Shown one piece after another: positions 48,024 through 60,200 of a stretch of 64,000 nucleotides of DNA. Under the pieces are notes generated by a model. It saw only the letters and a program-made list of their open reading frames with translations. It did no database searches and was not told the DNA's origin. The DNA comes from Chondrosia reniformis. Its lineage: Eukaryota; Porifera; Demospongiae; Chondrillida; Chondrillidae. Each line of letters opens with the position of its first letter. The first letter of the stretch is position 1. The stretch lies in contig OX359202.1 in the NCBI GenBank assembly GCA_947172415.1, forward strand, positions 250,501 to 314,500. The letters are read 5' to 3'. Position numbers and translations under genes: made by a program.

Positions 48024-51000
48024 ATGTGGAAAATGGTTACTCTCCTTCTCCTGTTTCTAGCTATAGGGGTACACATAGTCGAAGGTCGCGGGCCGGTGCA
48101 TGCAAATGGCACTATACCAGAACAGGTCCATATTGCTGCTACAGGTAAGTGTTTCGTATGTATTCGACATGTCACTTTACTTCCACTACATCTCTCCTAT
48201 GCTTAATTTCCCTCTCAACCTTTCCTCTACCTCTCTCGCACTACTACAGAGGACCCTACGTCTATAACGGTAACATGGATAACTTTCGCCTCTACGACAA
48301 GTAGCATCGTAATGTTTGCGCTATCAGGGAAGAGTCTTACCAATTCAGTCAATGGAACAATGAAATCTTTTGAAGATGATAAGACTACACGTTATGTGCA
48401 CACTGTAATTCTTACTAAACTAACGCCCGGACAGGCGTATGGTTAGTCAATGCAGCTGCAGTTGATGAGAGTGAATACTTTAAACTTTGATAAATTTATA
48501 TGACGTGAAATTACAAATAATGATTACAAATAGTATCTAGTGGTCGTCCTGGGGTAGAGATTCTAAGAAGCTTAGACTTTTAAGTGATAAATACACCTTC
48601 TTGGGTAAGCCAATTTATTCATACCTTGTTATACTTTAGAAGCCTTATATAATATGGCCTGTTTATACAGCCCCTGATTGATACTTTTATAGGAAAGGTT
48701 TCAAATTCATAAAATTATTATTCTTATCTTTCAAAATGCAACTTTGAAAATAATGCCAATATTCTATAGATGTATTTCTTTTTAATTCATCATTAATTAA
48801 TAAATGCATATACACTTTGAAGGTGATTCTTCACTGTCTGATAGATTACCAGTGCGGGTCTAAAGATGGATGGAGCAAAGTGTTCACATTACACACACTT
48901 TATGAGGGCCCATATTGGTCTCCGAGGTTCCTGGTATTTGGTGATCTTGGCTACAAGAACGGCCTCTGTCTGCCTAATATGATGAAGGAGACGGCAGCCG
49001 GCCATTTTGATGCAATTCTACATGTTGGTGATATTGCATATGACTTGTATGAAGTGAGTTGCTGAACAGTGGACCTACAAAACATATAGTATAGTACTAT
49101 TGCATAACCTGTAATATAAACATAGAACTATTATGCAATAGTACTAGCATACGTTACACAACCCGTATTTACGTATAGAACTATTGTGTAACCCATGCTG
49201 GTACTATTGTGTAACCTGTAATATAAACATAAAACTATTGTGTAACCCATGCTGGTACTATTGCGTAACCCCATATAGGTGGGTGATGAATACATGAGAC
49301 AAGTTGAACCTATGGTGAGCACTATTCCTTACATGCTGTGTCCTGGCAACCACGAGGAGCATGCGTGAGTGGCATGCATTTAACACAGATAGCATGTAAT
49401 TGTCAAATGTTACTTTACAAATCGTGAATTGGATTCATTAAAAAAAGAGCCAATCAAATGAATCCTATACAAAGTTGACTGTGGTCAGTGACCCATTAAT
49501 GACAGCTGATGTAGCACATATCAGTACAACCTGGATTGGCAGTCAACTTTGTAGGATTCACTTGATCTGCTCTTTTTTCTCTATTTTGCTGCAGGAATTT
49601 TACTCACTACCGTAATAGGTATTCGATGCCCGGTGGACATGAAAATATATTCTACAGGTGAGCATTAATTGGGATATTTAGGACTGATACCTAATTACAA
49701 ATTATGTAGTTGTATATTATTAGTTCTTTGTAAGACCTCTCTCTCTTTCTCTCTTTCTCTCTGTTCAGCTGGAATGTTGGTCCCGTTCACATCATAAGCT
49801 TCTCCACTGAGGTCTACTATTTCCTCCAGTATGGGCCTGAACTACCTAAATGGCAATATGAATGGATCGAAGAAGACTTAAAGGTGTTGTAAAATAATGA
49901 ACTGATAATTTTATTTCTTCCTAGATCCTGCAAATTTGTTCTGTTAGTCATTCTCTCCTTTCTCCTTCACCCCACCTCCTCCTTCCCTCTCCTTCACCCC
50001 ACCTCCTCATTCCCTCTCCTTCCCTCTCCTTCACCCCACCTCCTCCTTCCCTCTCCTTCACCCCACCTCCTCATTCCCTCTCCTTCACCCCACCTCCTCC
50101 TTCCCTCTCCTTCACCCCACCTCCTCCTTCCCTCTCCTTCACCCCACCTCCTCCTTCCCTCTCCTTCACCCCACCTCCTCCTTCCCTCTCCTTCACCCCA
50201 CCTCCTCCTTCCCTTTCTCCTTCATCCCACCTCCTCCTTCCCTCACCCCCTCTTCCTTTATCCCCCTCTTCCTTCACCCCCTCTTCCTTCACTCCCCCTC
50301 CTCCTTCACTCCCCCTCCTCCTTCCCTTTCTCCTCCTTCACTCCCCCTCCTCCTCCTACACTGTTTAGGTTGCTAATTCCCCAGAGAACCGTGCCAAGCA
50401 CCCGTGGATCATCACAATGGGACACAGGCCAATGTATTGTAGTGACTTTGACGGTGATGACTGCAATAGGGCAAGCTGTCTTGTGAGTTACATCACCATG
50501 GGAACGGCCATCCTACCTAAATAACAATAATTTACTCACAGGTTAGAGTTGGCGTCCCGATATTCCATACATATGGACTAGAAGATCTTTTTTACAATTA
50601 TGGTGAGGTTACCTTCATCTCTTACAACTGACCTCTGTCAATATCCACTTCTGTTCTAACAGGAGTTGATGTGGAACTTTGGGGTCACGAACATAATTAT
50701 GAAAGAACGTGGCCTATGTATAACTATACAGTGAGATCTACTGTCATTAGCTGTTCAAGTCGCCCATAATACCCATCCACCCACCCATCCATCCACCCAT
50801 CCATCCACCCATCCATCCGTCCACCCATCCGTCCACCCATCCATCCGTCCATCCATCCATCCACCCACCCATCCATCCACCCATCCATCCACCCATCTGT
50901 CAATCTACTGTTACTTGCACAGATATACAATGGGTCGTACTCCCAACCATACGTCAACCCAAAGGCTCCGGTACATTTAATCACAGGTGCTGCGGTAAGC

Positions 51001-51189
51001 TGGTGCAAATAGAACTTGTGGCAATGTGACCAGTGGTACGTATATGTTGTTACCAGGGCAACCATGAAGGTCATGATCGAGTTAACCCTTCAGCAAACTG
51101 GATGGCATATTCTAGTATGGACTTCACTTATTCTCGTATGACAGTCTTTAACTCCACCCATCTATTGTGGGAACAAGTGGACACTTCAC

Positions 51190-51238
<49 letters not shown>

Positions 51239-51418
51239 CATTTGCTAATTTCATTGCAATACTTGTAGTAAATACTCGCAAATTCCTTAGCTAATATATA
51301 TTACCTTTTTATTATAATTATAATCTTAGCTAATAAATGTTACTTTATTTAGGATGCTAAAGTGATTGATACAATACTGATCGTCAAGGATAAGCATGGT
51401 CCAGAAGCTTGGAAGTGA
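48024..51418 (+). CDS. ACP7: Acid phosphatase type 7 (purple acid phosphatase-like, secreted)
   Basis: Twelve exons (48024-48144, 48250-48441, 48845-49053, 49279-49364, 49595-49657, 49769-49883, 50369-50482, 50542-50602, 50663-50730, 50923-50994, 51057-51191, 51353-51418) sum to 1302 nt, or 433 residues (human ACP7 about 438). The N terminus [21 protein letters not shown] is a signal peptide. A fibronectin-like N domain ([18 protein letters not shown]) precedes the dimetal hydrolase. All five PAP metal-ligand blocks are present: [26 protein letters not shown] and [11 protein letters not shown], followed by GAAGNHEGHD. Expected chemistry is phosphomonoester hydrolysis with an Fe/metal centre in the secretory or lysosomal space. 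The introns hold a foldback element (49441-49578) and a giant CT tract. Confidence 0.95.
49085..49278 (+). repeat. Tandem repeat filling ACP7 intron 3
   Basis: About four to six degenerate units of CTATTGTGTAACCCATGCTGGTA / GTAATATAAACATA occupy the intron right up to the acceptor at 49278. Confidence 0.75.
49438..49580. mobile_element. Foldback (MITE-like) element in ACP7 intron 4
   Basis: The left arm 49441-49481 and right arm about 49539-49578 are inverted repeats of about 40 bp with roughly 85-90% match (AAAAAAGAGC...AAAGTTGACTG against CAGTCAACTTT...GCTCTTTTTT), around a loop of about 57 bp. No coding sequence is present. It is a short non-autonomous inverted-repeat element. Confidence 0.85.
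49950..50366 (+). repeat. 27-bp CT-rich minisatellite / expanded polypyrimidine tract
   Basis: About a dozen units of CTCCTTCACCCCACCTCCTC-CTTCCCT, some with internal deletions, run up to the intron 6 acceptor (ACTGTTTAG|GTTGC at 50368/50369). Confidence 0.93.
50765..50905 (+). repeat. CCATCCACCCAT microsatellite in ACP7 intron 9
   Basis: Array of CCATCCAT/CCACCCAT/CCGTCCAC tetramer-based units between the exon ending 50730 and the acceptor at 50922. The same tetramer family (GGATGGAT) appears at 53130-53292 and 62860-62990. Confidence 0.9.
51192..51238 (+). repeat. (GT)n microsatellite at ACP7 5' splice site
   Basis: About 22 GT dinucleotides begin exactly at the donor of intron 11 (CAG|GTGTGTGT at 51191/51192), giving many alternative GT positions. 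Confidence 0.95.
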
Positions 51419-51689
51419 ACCTAGCTATTTATTTGAACCAGACTGATGGATGCTATGAATACACTTATAAGCTGTAGTCATATATGTGTGTACACATATT
51501 TAATATTCTATTAACAAAGAACCACAGACAGCTGTTACATATTACATACTGTATCTATGGAAACACTGCACTCCACTATATATACACATAAAAGGTTAAT
51601 GACAAAATGACCTTGAAGATCTTAAAAAAAACAAGTTTATTTATAATGAGTTGAATTATGATATATCGTATTAAAAAAGAAAAGTTAAA

Positions 51690-53833
51690 TTATTCAAGTG
51701 GAGATGATTTGGAGGGTAATTTTCTCTTCCGTTTTCCCTTATAATTTTTGAATGTTCCAACCAGTTGCTTTAGATTTGGGTCCTTTAAACTGACAAATCT
51801 GATTGGTTGAAATTGACTTATTGGGATCCATTCTTCTCTTAACCTGTACAAACAATAAAAAAGACCATTGATAATACAAAGCTTTATACAAAAATGTACA
51901 ATAACAATACATCAGAATAGTATTAACCTGTAAAGCAAATCTGGTGTCCACTGAACTAACACCTCATCTTCTTCGGCCTTGAGAAGCCGCCTTCTACCGA
52001 TGACCTAATTTGGGTACAAATATGTAATCAGTTAATTATAATTACCACAGAAATAACTCCAATTATATAGAAAGTAACCTTATAAGCACATACACCAAGC
52101 ATTGTGGAGTTGTAACGTACATTTGCATGCAGTTTAATCAAGAAATCAAACTCCTCTTGTCCACTTTCAAGCCAATTTGTCATAATTGATTGTGAAACTG
52201 TCTTTACAGCATTCATAGTAGTTGGGTGAAGAGAAAAATGGCTGATTACACTGACAGTAGGGGCTGGTAAGGGGAGGATTAGCAGTATATAGCTGTACAT
52301 ACAAGCATTTGGACATTGCAAACCTTTGGCTCTAGGGAACCATAATTTAGGCCCAGAAGGGGAGGGGGTGGAGGGTTTTTTAGCTGGAGGGTCGCTGTGG
52401 CAAGAGAGGTTGTCCCCATCGTTATCCTCCACCGTCTGACACCTGACAAGAATAAAAATTAAAGAGAGCCTCCATTCACTAAAGTAACCATGGCAACAGT
52501 AATAAATAGTTATCCGAGAGAAAGCCATAATTAAAGATTGTAAATCTTCTCACTAACACTTCGCAGACACACACCATTACCATAGTAACTATTAACTGAC
52601 ATAGTATATATACAATAATACTAATACATACTGTATGCTTATACATGCACATGAATAAAAACAGACCATTTTCTTACATGCTACATCTACTTTAGAGTAA
52701 GGCCTATAGGGAACTAAACCTAGTGAGAGCTTTGGATGAGGATACAAGCGTTTTCTCCTTCTCCTTATCTTCTTCTTCACTGAGCCAGACAGCTGTTATT
52801 AATCATCCAATTGATACATATTTGAAAAGTAGAAAGAATTCCTTCAATAACTGCACTGTATATCAATATCTAATTGATATATAACCTGAACCACAAATCT
52901 TCAATATGCAGACACTAATTGCTATAATGGGCCTTAATTAGAGTACTCTCACAATAATTGGTGTTTAATGGCTTTGGGTTTGGAGGGGGCTGATCCAGTA
53001 AAGTGTAACTGCAAGTGTCTGTTCAAGGCAGCCAAGTTCCAAAAGGCTGCCTTACATCCATTCAAGATACACTTGTGAGGTCTGTCCCTTATATGACTCC
53101 TTCAGTATCAGAGAGAGTTAAAGTTGTAAAGATGGAAGGATGGTGGATGGATGGATGGATGGGTGGATTGAAGGATGGATGGGTGGATGGATGGGTGGAT
53201 GGATGGGTGGGTGAATTGAAGGATGGGTGGGTGGATGGATGGATGGGTGGATTGAAGGATGGATGGGTGGGTGGATTGAAGGATGGATGGGCACAATAAA
53301 GAATGATTAGAGGGGTGTATGAATATAAAGTACTTTAAATGAAGGTGAAATTTAGCCTCAGAAGAGTATGGCATATTGAATAGTTTACATCCCTCCCACT
53401 GGCAGAGATATGTCGGTGTACCACTCCCATCTGATTCAGTAGAAGCCTTTGCTTGCTGAAAGTGTTCCTTCTCGACATGTCGTGCTAATTCCTACAGAAA
53501 CAATAAAAATCCTGAAACTATGGTCTCCCACAGCCAGACCCGACTCCTGTATGCCTCAAAGACATCATTATGGCCTTATACCAGGCCATTAAGATATATT
53601 ACTTCTGAGTACACTCCGATAGATTAATACTGTCATGTAATTCAGGAGGTTAAGTCTTTATGACGCTTAGAACCCAACGCCTAAACGAGACAGTGAGTTG
53701 TAAGCAGGAGCGCGCTTACCTGCGTTGTTTTATAGTCTGACTTTTGTAGACATCCTTTCCAGCAACAGAGGAGGTTCGTAGAGGTGGGAGGAGGAACGTG
53801 GCGTTTGGGAGAAATTTTCTTCAAATTTGCCAT
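51690..53833 (-). CDS. AEBP2: AEBP2-like PRC2 accessory zinc-finger protein
   Basis: AEBP2 (fly Jing) is a DNA/nucleosome-binding accessory subunit of Polycomb repressive complex 2. Exons 53720-53833, 53334-53491, 52953-53099, 52324-52442, 52079-52263, 51928-52004 and 51690-51843 sum to 954 nt, or 317 residues. Three C2H2 fingers: [62 protein letters not shown]. These follow human AEBP2 finger by finger (CLWKGCKVYNTPS for the second). The C-terminal domain has [14 protein letters not shown], then [18 protein letters not shown] (human VIAKRK..LLLHWMPEDIL), and ends in a basic [11 protein letters not shown] tail. The long Ser/Gly N terminus of some human isoforms is absent. ATG 53833 starts [12 protein letters not shown]. 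Confidence 0.92.
52660..52800 (-). mobile_element. Interspersed repeat, copy D (AEBP2 intron, inverted)
   Basis: The reverse complement reads through the same blocks as copies A and B (purine run GAAGAAGATAAGGAGAAGG, CATCCAAAGCTCTCACTAGG, CCCTATAGGCC, TACTCTAAAGTAGATGTAGC). Confidence 0.75.
53130..53292 (+). repeat. GGATGGATGGGT repeat in AEBP2 intron
   Basis: Array of GGATGGATGGGTGGATTGAA units of about 20-28 bp, lying between zinc-finger exons 2 and 3. Confidence 0.9.
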
Positions 53834-54293
53834 CTTTCAGGGAAGAGGGAAGAGGGGAAATACCCTCCCACACACGACTATGTATATAGTTGAGGTCCTT
53901 TCTAGACAGTGATATCATGGGATTCGTGACTTTTATTCTCAACCCTGCCGCTATATGTAAACAATGGAGAAATGGAGAAATGGAGAAATGGAGAAATGGA
54001 ACCATCATCCAAAATGTTACTTTATATGTATATAGCTTCATGTGATATGTATTCAGTAGTTTTTGTATTGTATATTAACATTTATATAACATTTCTGGGA
54101 AGTGTATACGTATACTGCACTGTTGCATGCATACAACCTTACAATTTACAAGTATATGTTTTAGCATTATTTACATATAAAACTGAATCTGAAAACAACT
54201 GTAAAATGATTTTAGTTGTTAAGTGGAAATGAATACAATAAATGTTACATAAAGTGACAAGAAAAATTGATAATTTGACTAAAATTTCATGTA
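53834..54293. other. Spacer AEBP2 5' / MAGUK 3'
   Basis: These 460 bp contain the AEBP2 promoter and the 3' UTR of the MAGUK gene (leftward reading). A (GGAGAAAT)n stretch of four units lies at about 53965-54000. No gene was seen. Confidence 0.6.
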
Positions 54294-57200
54294 TTAAATA
54301 GCTCTATCTGTACACCAGCTGGTAGGCACCCACTGGACCTCAGTCTCTATCCTTTTGGCCATCTCCCTCAGAAAGTCTGAGGATACACCTAGATCATCAT
54401 TGACAATTATCCAGTCAAAGAAAGAACTGTAATGAACTTCCAGTTGCTGGCTAGCTCTAGTTAACTCGTCAAGTTCTGCCTCCTACAACACACAACAAAG
54501 AACACTTCAATTAGGGGAATAGGCTAGTATTGAGCAATAAACATTGCATATTATGCAACAAAGAACACTTCAATTAGGGGAATAGGCTAGTATTGAGTAA
54601 TAAACATAGTGTATTATGCAATAAAGAACAGTTCAATTAGGGGAATAGGCTAGTATTCAGCAATAAACATAGCGTACTATTGAACTGCATGCAACAAAGA
54701 TCAGTTTAACAAGTTGTAGTTATTGAGGAAGTCACGTACTGTAAATGAGGAAGGTGTTTTGGCCTTTTTGTTTGGCGAGAGAGGTCTTGTTGCCATCAGT
54801 CTATCCAGTGGAGGAGCCTTGATGAAGACTGTGTATGGCATCATTGCTGATGATCGCAGGAGCTTCAGCGACTGAAAAAGGATCAATATATAATGTATGT
54901 TACTTCAATCCACAACTATTCATGCAAAGGCAAAGGCATACAAAAGATGAGCACAGTTTACTTTGTAATCTTGTAGATCAGTCTTAGTAGTGATCATGTG
55001 ACAGTCACACTTGTGGCTAATGGCAACAGAGATATTGGGGAATTCCCTGTGTACCTATCTACATACGTACCTGTGGATGTAGATCCAGCACTGGGACTTT
55101 CCCTTCCTTCATGAGATTCAAGACTGTCTGAATGGACACTCCATACAGGTTGCCTTTGTGTTCCCCGTGCTCCAGGAAATGACTGTTTCTAATCTCCCTC
55201 TCCATATGCTCTCTACCCACAAAATAATAGTCCTTTCCATTTGTCTCTCCAGCCCTCATTGCCCTGCTGGTGTCTGCACAAAGTGGAAAATCGGACCTCA
55301 AAATTTAATTTTGGATTTGGTCTCTTAAAGTACATATTTGGCATTTTATTCAAATATTGTGCAAGTATTGTATGAAAGTTATGAAATGAGGTAATAATAT
55401 GTATCTGTAAACTTGTATTTATCTAACAGTCAGCCATTACAGGTAAACAACATTGCATACATATGTTTGTATTAGAAGACTCACGGGGAACAACTGTTTT
55501 AAAATGGTCCGGATCGCTCTCAATCAGCATCTTAATTAAAGTCTTCCGACCAACACCTGGTGCTCCTATGGGAAGAGTTTGATCATTCACTAACTCTTAA
55601 AGGGAGATATCAGCTGAGGTTACCTATTATAACAATGGGCCGCCTTCTTTGTGGATCAGGCTGTAACTTCACCACATCCTCATATACTAGTAAGTCATCG
55701 ATTCCTAGATCTAAATGATAAAATAAAAATATCAAAATATCAGCTTAAAATCATGCATACATAATCTATAAGTGTGTACAAGTCTGAGACAGTCTCCTCA
55801 CGAATCAGTACTTGGTAGAACAAATCTGCCAAGACACATGCGCATATACGTACTTCCTGAGACGTGATCTTGAAAATAGTAAGTCTTTTGTTTCTTCTTC
55901 TTTGGCAGGAAGGATTTTAAGCCTGTAAAAGGTCAAGGTACAGGGGTCAAAGTCCACTGGAACTTTCTACTGATACAACACTCCAATGACTGTCATAATA
56001 ATCATTTTTCTTTCAGTCTAAAACACCATGTTTCGACATGTTTCTACTTTAGAGTAAAGTTAGGGAACTAAACCAGTGAGACTTCCTCCACTGGACCCAT
56101 ATCTACTTTTAGTCTATTCTCAAGGCTATAAGATGGCACCCACATCTATAACAGTGTAGTTCACTGGATGACTTATGGACCTAACAAGTGTTATAAACTA
56201 CAGATGGCAGTGCTTGCAGATCTGCTGAACGTGACCCACCCCACTTCCTGGTTCTCCCCTGTCCCATTTCTCCCTGATATGTCCTCCTCAAGGCCATCCT
56301 CCTATAACAGTACCAAAGCACTTGTCAGATCAGTTCAGAGTGATAAACAGAGAGTACCAATCTATCTATCTATTAGTGTATACATACGTACTTCTCCTGC
56401 ATATGTAGAGCCGGTATGAGTCCAGTGACACCCTCGGAAAGTTCGTCATAAATCCTCGCCTATCAGAGGTCAAAGTGCAAGTTTATATAGAACGGATGAG
56501 CAGTTGAATGTTCTCCTCACCTGCCACCAGTTTGGGTCGTCTTGGTTGAGTACCTCCACAATGTCTCCCCTCCGGAACTCCAGACCAACATCCTTACATT
56601 CCAGGTCTTCATCGTGCAAGGGACTGTAGTCGAAGTGGGCTCGCAGGAAATATGGCTACCATGGCAACAGATCATAATAGAGTACATAATGATTAGAATG
56701 GGGGAGGGGGAGGGGGAGGGAGAGGGAGAATGTGGTTCTCACTTCAAATACTGGACTATCCACTTTGGGTAAGTTGGATGGAAGAACAGAGAACAGTACG
56801 TGTGTACCTGCCAATCCATTCTACATCGTGAGAAAGGCCAAAGTATGTACTTGCTGAGTTTAAAATTCTTCCAAAATTGGCTGATTCTAATGCTTTCACA
56901 AAACACTTACCATTATCTTCATTGCTTGAGTAGTTGACATTCCAGATAAGGGAATTCCGCTAACTGAGAGCAATTCATCACCTTCGTGGAATGCTCCTAC
57001 GAGTCCAGAAATGGCAGACACTCATAACTTAAGGTCACTGTTACATTCTCACATCATGCATAAGGCTGCACTCACCAGATCGATGGGCATCACTGCCTAC
57101 AAGAACCTGCCAAATGAGAAGTCCGCTTTCACTCCGCTGTAGTACCACACCCTGTAGTCATGGTAACAGTGGCAATGTGAAGCAACAGACGAGTTAGGCA

Positions 57201-60200
57201 TTGCCAGCCCAGTAAATAATATACAATAGATACATTATTACTAAAGAATGTTTCAAGTGTAGCCAGATACATTTGAAAGGCAATGGAACTAAAAGTGTCC
57301 CGTCTCCATATCTGTCACTGACCAGTGGACGATCTGTCCTCTCCAGATTGATATTAGTAGCTAACTTCAACTGGTCCATGGTGTCTTTGGATAACTGGTC
57401 CAGAGCATCCGAAGGGATGGACACCAGATCGGGGTGGGCGGGGTCAATGAAGGAGGGCGTGTCATTGGGAATGAAAAAGTCCTTAGTTGCCACTCTGTCA
57501 TGACAGAAGAAGATTCCCTGTAACCATGGCAACACAGAACATGATATAAACGAGTCTGAAAAGACGGATAATAGCTGGAGTATAAAGAAATATATTTACT
57601 TGAATGTGAGGACTTCTCATAAGTTGTCTTAGTTCCTCTATCTCGGGAGTTGGCTCGTTGTAACGTTTCATAGCACTGCGAAACTACAGAGAGTTACAGA
57701 AATACAAACTGAACCAGATCTGTAAGAGCTAGTCTCGTTCCCTATGAGATTATGTAAGGGCATTATCACAAAATTGGAAACACATTAATTGCACTCAATC
57801 ACTTCATTCTCATCCAATAATAGCTGACCACACACACACACAATACAGGTCAGTACTACAGCTGCTGTGAGCTCCAACAGGACACTATGCTGTACCTACC
57901 AGGACTGCAGAGGGAATGAGATGCTTGTCAACTGGTCGTGGCCTTCCGCTGTCTCCATGAATCAGTCCTCGCATCATCTCATCGACCTGTGAGTGTTGGA
58001 AGGTTTATTGCTCAAAGGTAGGCATGGGAGATGAATGTTAACAAGAGAATTAGCTAATAAACACACATTAGGATGGAATTACAGGTGGGTAACAAGGTTA
58101 ATAGAAAACAAAGATATCACAATTAACTGCACCGACACAGGTAACCTCCATCACACATATGTACGACATGTACTAGCACTCTAAATATTAATATGAGGAT
58201 ATTATTCTACATTTGTTAAAGAGGGGAGGAGCAGGGATGGGAGGGGCAGGGAGGGGAGGGGAGGAGCAGGGTGGGGAGGGGCAGGGAGGGGAGGGGCAGG
58301 GTGAGGTGGGGCAGGGATGGGAGGGGCAGGGAGGGGAGGGGAGGAGCAGGGTGGGGAGGGGCAGGGAGGGGAGGGGCAGGGTGAGGTGGGGAGGAGCAGG
58401 GTGGGGAGGGGCAGGGAGGGGAGGGGCAGGGTGGGGAGGGGCAGGGTGGGGTGGGGAGGAGCAGGGTGGGGAGGGGCAGGGAGGGGAGGGGAGGGGCAGG
58501 GTGAGGTGGGGAGGGGCAAGGAAAGAGGCGCTGAGCTCAGGAGGACAGAAAGAGTACGTGTAGTAAATGGAGAAATTTGAGATATAATATAGAATCCCTC
58601 TCATCCTTTAAAGGTTCTAATAACAGCATTTGACAAGGTAACAAGCCATGACAATCTCTGCAGACAAGTTAAATTAACTGGGATTATTATAGCATTAGTT
58701 ACAACAATGGCTGGCTATCAACAACTATCCACAGTATATATTGGCTGAATACTTTAGGATAAAGATCTATAAGTGGTCTATTATAACAGCAGACCTGAAG
58801 TAGCCATTGTAGCAGTGTGACACACCCCCAGAGGGCCACATCCCACCCACAGTACCCATCTAGTAGTGCAAGTATCACTTATTAAAGCTAGAAGACTATA
58901 AAGAGCTCTCTTCACTTGGTTATATAATGAAAGAATTTCTTGCCAACTGTTACAGCTAGATCCTTTCACTCATGTCTGTAGGTGTAGCTGTGCTTAATAA
59001 GCTGCTTACCTCTATTGCTTTCTTGGCTTCTGGGCTTTGTATAATGTTCTTGAGTGTTTCAAAGTCGCTCTGATCTTCATCTGTGCCAACTCTGTCATGG
59101 ATAGCATTTATTGCTAAGAGAAGGGCTTCCACTGTACCAGAGGCCATAGAGAGGGAAAGAAGAGAAAGAAGATACTTTACAGGAGTGAAAGCTAAACTCT
59201 CTATTTCCCTCTCCCTTCTACTAGACAGGTAGCAACTTTATCTAAAGAACACTTTCCCAGGACATTTACGGTTTATAGGAGTGCACTTATACGGGTTTGG
59301 TTAGCACTTGCAAGGCTTCACAGATTGGCAGCAGTCCATACAAATGGCTTTCTTTGGCTGCTTAATCAGCCAATCACTTCAGCGGAATGCTAATCCTCCA
59401 CTCCACTGGCTACACCTTATAGTGGGCAGGCTAACAAATGGGGAACCTGCTATCTGTTATTTAATCTGTAAACAGCTTTATGGGACAGGTGCCTCAACAC
59501 AATGCCCACTCAATCTACAGGATAGTAGGTGTGAACTACATTGTGGTATGCTAACTGATAGGATGGGCCGTAACCTTATATGGAAATTGAGTCTCAAGGA
59601 GGACTGAATGAATATACTACAGGAATTGTCTGTAATCTTGTCCCTTTTCAGGTTATAAATTTATAGATGAAGGGTGAACCATTAAAGGGAGAAGTCACAT
59701 GACAGTCTGCTGATTGGTTGAGCAGAAGTCGCATGACAGTCTACTGATTGGTTGAGCAGCTGAAAGACAATTAAAGAGAATTCTTGTGTGAGACCTAAAT
59801 GCATATGTAAAGACTAAACTTTCCAATCATATGACACATTTTTGTGTGCAGACATGAAAAGGAAAGTGTTCCTTTGATGAATATCAGACAGCAGACTTAG
59901 CTAGCAATATCAGGTCTCTATGTCTGTGGTGGACTGCTGGGGATTCCCATGCCCTCTGCTTCACTGGCAGAGAACCCCACATAGTTCAGTCCATCCAACT
60001 TGGAAGCCTCTTAAACTACCTACCGACAAGGCAGAGATAACCTTCCTTTCCCTACTGACACAGTGGTTAATCATCAAAAGAACCAACTATATTATTGTGA
60101 TCTCATCCCTTCACAATGTCATGGGGCATTGTAGGGGAGAGCCACACCATCTCACATAACTAATATGACCATTCAGTAGTGTGTCTAGATATTTGTAAGG

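Noticed and set aside
58188-58604. Proline-rich and glycine-rich frames over the G-rich array
   Set aside because: Low-complexity translation of the minisatellite inside an intron bounded by L27 exons.
59308-60159. Plus-strand frames of 79-99 codons in the MAGUK intron
   Set aside because: No homology and no splice context; antisense intron sequence.
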